A stretch of DNA of 7,668 bases. Source: Bordetella parapertussis. Its GTDB lineage: Bacteria; Pseudomonadota; Gammaproteobacteria; Burkholderiales; Burkholderiaceae_D. Both the position numbers and the translations under genes were made by a program. The notes below the pieces were generated by a model. That model did not search any database. It saw only the letters and a program-made list of their open reading frames with translations, and had not been told where the DNA came from. Location: NCBI GenBank assembly GCA_945867725.1, contig CAMBJI010000091.1, positions 1 to 7,668 on the forward strand, in the 5' to 3' direction. Of this stretch, positions 6,101 to 7,668 are shown piece after piece (the stretch's first letter is position 1; every line of letters begins with the position of its first letter).

Positions 6101-6933
6101 TCTTGGCCGCATCCGCAGATGAGCCGACTGACATGAATTTTATTCGCAAACACGCGCTGGCTCATCAAGCCGAGCATGGGTGTGATCTTGAAACTGCGTC
6201 GCTCCGGGTGTTTGGTAATGCTGAGGGCGCCTATGGCTCAAATGTCAGTCAATTGGTTGATAACAGTCGGTGGGAGGATGAAGACGAACTCGCCGAAACC
6301 TATACCAAGCGCAAGGGCTTTGCCTATGGTGTAACCGGGCGACCAGTACAGCAAACGGCCTTACTGAAGAGCGTTTTGTCAGGTGTCGATTTGGCGTATC
6401 AGAATCTGGATTCAGTTGAATTAGGCGTGACTACGATCGATACCTATTTCGATACCCTCGGAGGAATCAGTCGGGCCGTCAAGCGTGCCAAAGGACCGGA
6501 TGCGGCAGTAGCGCCGGTTTATATCAGTGACCAAACCAAGGGCAGCGGTACGGTTCGCACGTTGACCGAGCAAGTGGCTCTGGAAACGCGTACCCGCATG
6601 CTCAATCCGAAATGGTATGAGGGACTGCTTAAAAATGGTTACGAAGGCGTGCGACAGATCGAACTGCATGTGACCAATACCATGGGCTGGTCGGCGACGA
6701 CGGGGCAGGTGCAGCCTTGGGTCTATCAAAAACTGACCGAGACATTCATGCTCGATCCCGAGATGCGCGAGCGTATGGCTAAGCTCAATCCAACAGCTGC
6801 GGCGAGGATGGCGAGTCGTTTGCTCGAAGCGTCGAATCGTGATTTCTGGAAGCCTGATGAGGCGACCCTGGCTCAACTCAAGCGCGCGGAAGAGGATCTG
6901 GAAGATCGCTTAGAGGGCGTTTACGAAGCGTAG
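3124..6933 (+). CDS. bchH: Magnesium-chelatase subunit H (protoporphyrin IX-binding)
   Basis: This is the porphyrin-binding, catalytic subunit of Mg-chelatase. With the ATPase subunits BchI and BchD it inserts Mg2+ into protoporphyrin IX, the first committed step of bacteriochlorophyll synthesis. The 1269-residue frame is complete. An N-terminal BchH/ChlH-specific domain (about 20-190, VVIVTMDSHLASA onward) is followed by the CobN/Mg-chelatase domain to near the end. Landmarks are VMPVEFQTLERWG (about 366), the Cys cluster C417-C420-C424-C438, HFGTHGALE with H626, H630 and E634, YASNNPSEG (about 663), WGTDNLKNEG (920), FGNAEGAYGSNV (1030) and MGWSATTGQVQPW (1187). A short ESESESE run starts at residue 714. 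Start choice: the longest frame is given, but AGGG at 3130-3133 lies 8 bases before an in-frame ATG at 3142 (giving 1263 residues), which is at least as likely; conserved sequence begins only near residue 22. It is terminated alone, with no bchL following. Confidence 0.97.
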   Translation: MTRVTVMFMNNSARKVQNEQVSARVVIVTMDSHLASATIRAQSVLSRTFPGLKLTVHAASEWGHSPDALQRCIEDIEQGDIVIASMLFMEEHFLPVLPALTARRDQCDAMICAMSAGEVMRLTRMGKFTMDGKVSGPMALLKRLRGSSKPGENKKPGMAGAKQMKIVRQLPKILRFIPGTAQDLRIYFLVLQYWLAGSDENIANMIGMLLDQYADGPRRSLRGIYKVKPPVEYPEVGIYHQNMKGHAQNKGMSELNADLPSVAKTGKCGTVGLLLMRSYLVAGNAAHYNGVITAIEARGMRVVPAFATGLDTRPAVEKYFMKDGHATVDAIISLTGFSMVGGPAYNDAKAAEEILAKLDVNYLSVMPVEFQTLERWGANDRGLMPVEATMMVAIPELDGSTGPIVFGGRSTGAGDQCTGCSRGCVFPASTNEHDMQVCSERADMLASRVGKLIDLRRAERADKKIAAVVFNFPPNAGATGTAAFLSVFESMFNMLASMKEAGYTIDMPESVDDLRDRVLKGNAETYGAMANVHATISADDHVRRERWLKEIEDHWGPAPGQQQSDGRSIFVLGAQFGNVLVGIQPAFGYEGDPMRLLYEKGFAPTHAFSAFYRYLREDFGAAAVLHFGTHGALEFMPGKQAGMSGDCWPDRLIGDLPNFYLYASNNPSEGMIAKRRAAATLISYLTPPIAQAGLYSGLVDLKASLERLRGLDPESESESERAELTVLVQTQAAELELAAMEPAWGDDAEAKMQKLYNDVLEFEYTLIPEGLHVIGKPMSVSERTDMLLSVADASHGVQPSPELRTMIQSMLSDSKSVVIPPEHIELMKSLAEIDRLMCEDNEINGILHALDGRYVRPAPGGDLIRTPEILPTGRNLHGFDPFRLPSAFAVKDGKRMAETLLVRHMQDGNALPETVAMVLWGTDNLKNEGAPIAQALALMGAKPRFDSYGRMAGAELLPLEEVGRPRIDVMITLSGIFRDLLPLQIKLLAEAAFLAASADEPTDMNFIRKHALAHQAEHGCDLETASLRVFGNAEGAYGSNVSQLVDNSRWEDEDELAETYTKRKGFAYGVTGRPVQQTALLKSVLSGVDLAYQNLDSVELGVTTIDTYFDTLGGISRAVKRAKGPDAAVAPVYISDQTKGSGTVRTLTEQVALETRTRMLNPKWYEGLLKNGYEGVRQIELHVTNTMGWSATTGQVQPWVYQKLTETFMLDPEMRERMAKLNPTAAARMASRLLEASNRDFWKPDEATLAQLKRAEEDLEDRLEGVYEA
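3130..3133 (+). promoter_or_regulatory. Ribosome binding site favouring the ATG at 3142
   Basis: AGGG lies 8 bases before the ATG at 3142 and 14 before the ATG at 3148. No comparable sequence precedes the ATG at 3124. This points to a start six codons into the longest frame. Confidence 0.45.
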
Positions 6934-6989
6934 AAAGTTGTTTTTTTAAAAATAAAATTCCTAGTTGTTTTTCACAATATAAAGTCACC

Positions 6990-7018
6990 AAGGAGCGCCT
7001 TATTTGGTGCTCTTTTCT
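6990..7018 (+). terminator. Rho-independent terminator after bchH
   Basis: GAGCGCC (6993-6999) pairs with GGTGCTC (7006-7012), seven pairs with one G-U, around a 6-base loop TTATTT; flanking A-T and G-T pairs extend the stem. TTTTCT follows at 7013-7018. It lies about 60 bases past the bchH stop and points in the bchH direction, so bchH most likely ends a transcription unit here. Confidence 0.75.
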
Positions 7019-7244
7019 ACCAAGCCTGTTCGCCTTTTCATAAGGCTAATGGTGCTTTGCGTCATTGCAGACATAAAACTGGAACCATCTGGGATCAGTT
7101 TCTCGTCGACCAAACTTCTTTTTACATTTCCATTAACTTCTGTTACTTTGACTAATGCCCGTGAGCAATAATAAACAAATACTAAAAAAGTCATTTTAAT
7201 AATGACGTGGTGCAGTGGGCAGGTAGAGTTGTGAGGGGAGACTC
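7019..7244 (+). other. AT-rich leader region of the ppaA-like gene, with a 17-base dyad
   Basis: This gap must contain the promoter of the downstream gene if the bchH terminator works. TTGACT at 7148-7153 is a candidate -35, with TAATAA at 7169-7174 a weak -10 at short spacing. A perfect dyad, GTCATT (7190-7195) and AATGAC (7201-7206) around TTAAT, sits about 40 bases before the start codon. No good TGT-N12-ACA site was found; CGTGAG...AAACA (7160-7177) is only a poor match. Confidence 0.35.
7190..7206. promoter_or_regulatory. 17-base dyad upstream of the ppaA-like gene
   Basis: GTCATT-TTAAT-AATGAC has perfect 6-base arms. It could be an operator near the transcription start or a weak RNA stem in the leader. 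It does not match the PpsR consensus. Confidence 0.35.
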
Positions 7245-7668
7245 ATGTACTTTAATTTTGTTGAGGCAGTTCGTTCTGCCATTCCGAAGAAAAAATTTTG
7301 GTTGATGTCAGCGGATGAAACGTCCGGTGGCAACCCAGGTTCGTCTCGCTATTCTGAAAGCAAAAGCGACAAATACACCTGTCAGACCTCTTTGATGCAA
7401 ATTCTGGAATCTCAAATCATCCCGAGTTTAATAAAATCAACGGAGTATGCCGATCCATTTTATTCAACGGACGGACTGAGAACTGAGCCTCCCAGCCAGG
7501 ATGAAATAATAGAATTCGCATCGCTTTGTATCAGCGCAGATCAAGAAGCGACTGATCTCTTCGTTCAGTTGCTTATGGCAGAAGGTTTGAGTTCGGACGC
7601 TATATTTCTACATCTACTAGCACCGACGGCCCGACATCTGGGCTACCTCTGGGATGAAGATTTATGTG
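7245..7668 (+). CDS. ppaA: PpaA/AerR-type cobalamin-linked antirepressor, 3' end missing
   Basis: The frame opens at ATG 7245 after GAGGGGAG (4 bases before the ATG) and stays open for 141 codons to the window end. Family features are ILESQIIPSLI (about 53-63), an acidic stretch and helix (84-112), and the conserved block IFLHLLAPTARHLGYLWDED (120-139), which matches the IFLDLLAPAARxLGxxWxxD signature leading into the B12-binding domain of AerR/PpaA. The B12-binding fold with its His ligand lies beyond the window. In Rhodobacter species AerR/PpaA proteins bind cobalamin and modulate the repressor PpsR/CrtJ, relieving repression of bch, crt and puc genes. Placement right after bchH, which has PpsR-like sites, supports this role. 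The N-terminal 45 residues are Ser-, Lys- and Gly-rich and not conserved as far as I can tell. A ppsR gene may follow downstream, as it often does; this cannot be seen. Confidence 0.82.
   Translation, partial: MYFNFVEAVRSAIPKKKFWLMSADETSGGNPGSSRYSESKSDKYTCQTSLMQILESQIIPSLIKSTEYADPFYSTDGLRTEPPSQDEIIEFASLCISADQEATDLFVQLLMAEGLSSDAIFLHLLAPTARHLGYLWDEDLC

Noticed and set aside
6421..6876. 151-codon minus-strand open frame inside bchH
   Set aside because: It lies fully antisense to conserved BchH C-terminal sequence and reads as an Arg- and His-rich shadow.
7000..7194. 64-codon minus-strand open frame between bchH and the ppaA-like gene
   Set aside because: It has no ribosome binding site, resembles no family I know, its 3' end runs into the bchH terminator hairpin, and its start lies inside the 7190-7206 dyad. 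It is better explained as chance in AT-rich DNA.
1..7668. CRISPR array, tRNA or rRNA genes
   Set aside because: No regularly spaced direct repeats and no tRNA- or rRNA-like sequence were seen on either strand.

Overview
The window looks like the edge of a photosynthesis gene region in a bacteriochlorophyll-making proteobacterium, most likely a beta- or gammaproteobacterium. Two things support this. One is a full-length magnesium-chelatase large subunit, BchH, carrying the Cys-rich motif of proteobacterial BchH. The other is a partial PpaA/AerR-type antirepressor gene, which belongs to the proteobacterial PpsR/CrtJ control circuit. The lineage is inferred from these genes only; there is no rRNA or other marker.

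Layout. Positions 1-2632 hold genes read from the minus strand. First is an AbrB-fold antitoxin (197-439), followed directly by the first 14 codons of a VapC-type PIN toxin that then stops (156-200). A gene-poor stretch with two small stem-loops follows (490-801). Next is a haloacid-dehalogenase-type hydrolase with a Tat signal (802-1632). Last is a conserved polytopic membrane protein (1838-2524) whose natural reading frame begins at 2632 but is cut by an in-frame TAG at codon 35. Positions 2633-3123 form a divergent intergenic region. It carries two adjoining PpsR/CrtJ-like sites, a -35 element inside one of them, a perfect 16-base dyad over the probable -10, and a hairpin just before bchH.

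Positions 3124-6933 (plus strand) encode BchH, which ends at a good rho-independent terminator (6990-7018). After an AT-rich gap with a 17-base dyad, the ppaA/aerR-like gene starts at 7245 and runs off the window.

How the parts fit. BchH binds protoporphyrin IX and, with BchI and BchD, commits it to bacteriochlorophyll. The sites upstream suggest repression by a PpsR/CrtJ protein, and the neighbouring gene encodes a homologue of the cobalamin-linked protein that antagonises that repressor. bchH therefore appears to sit as its own terminated transcription unit next to a member of its own control circuit, rather than inside the usual bchFNBHLM run. The left half is accessory material showing decay: a toxin remnant, an interrupted membrane gene and orphan coding-like fragments.
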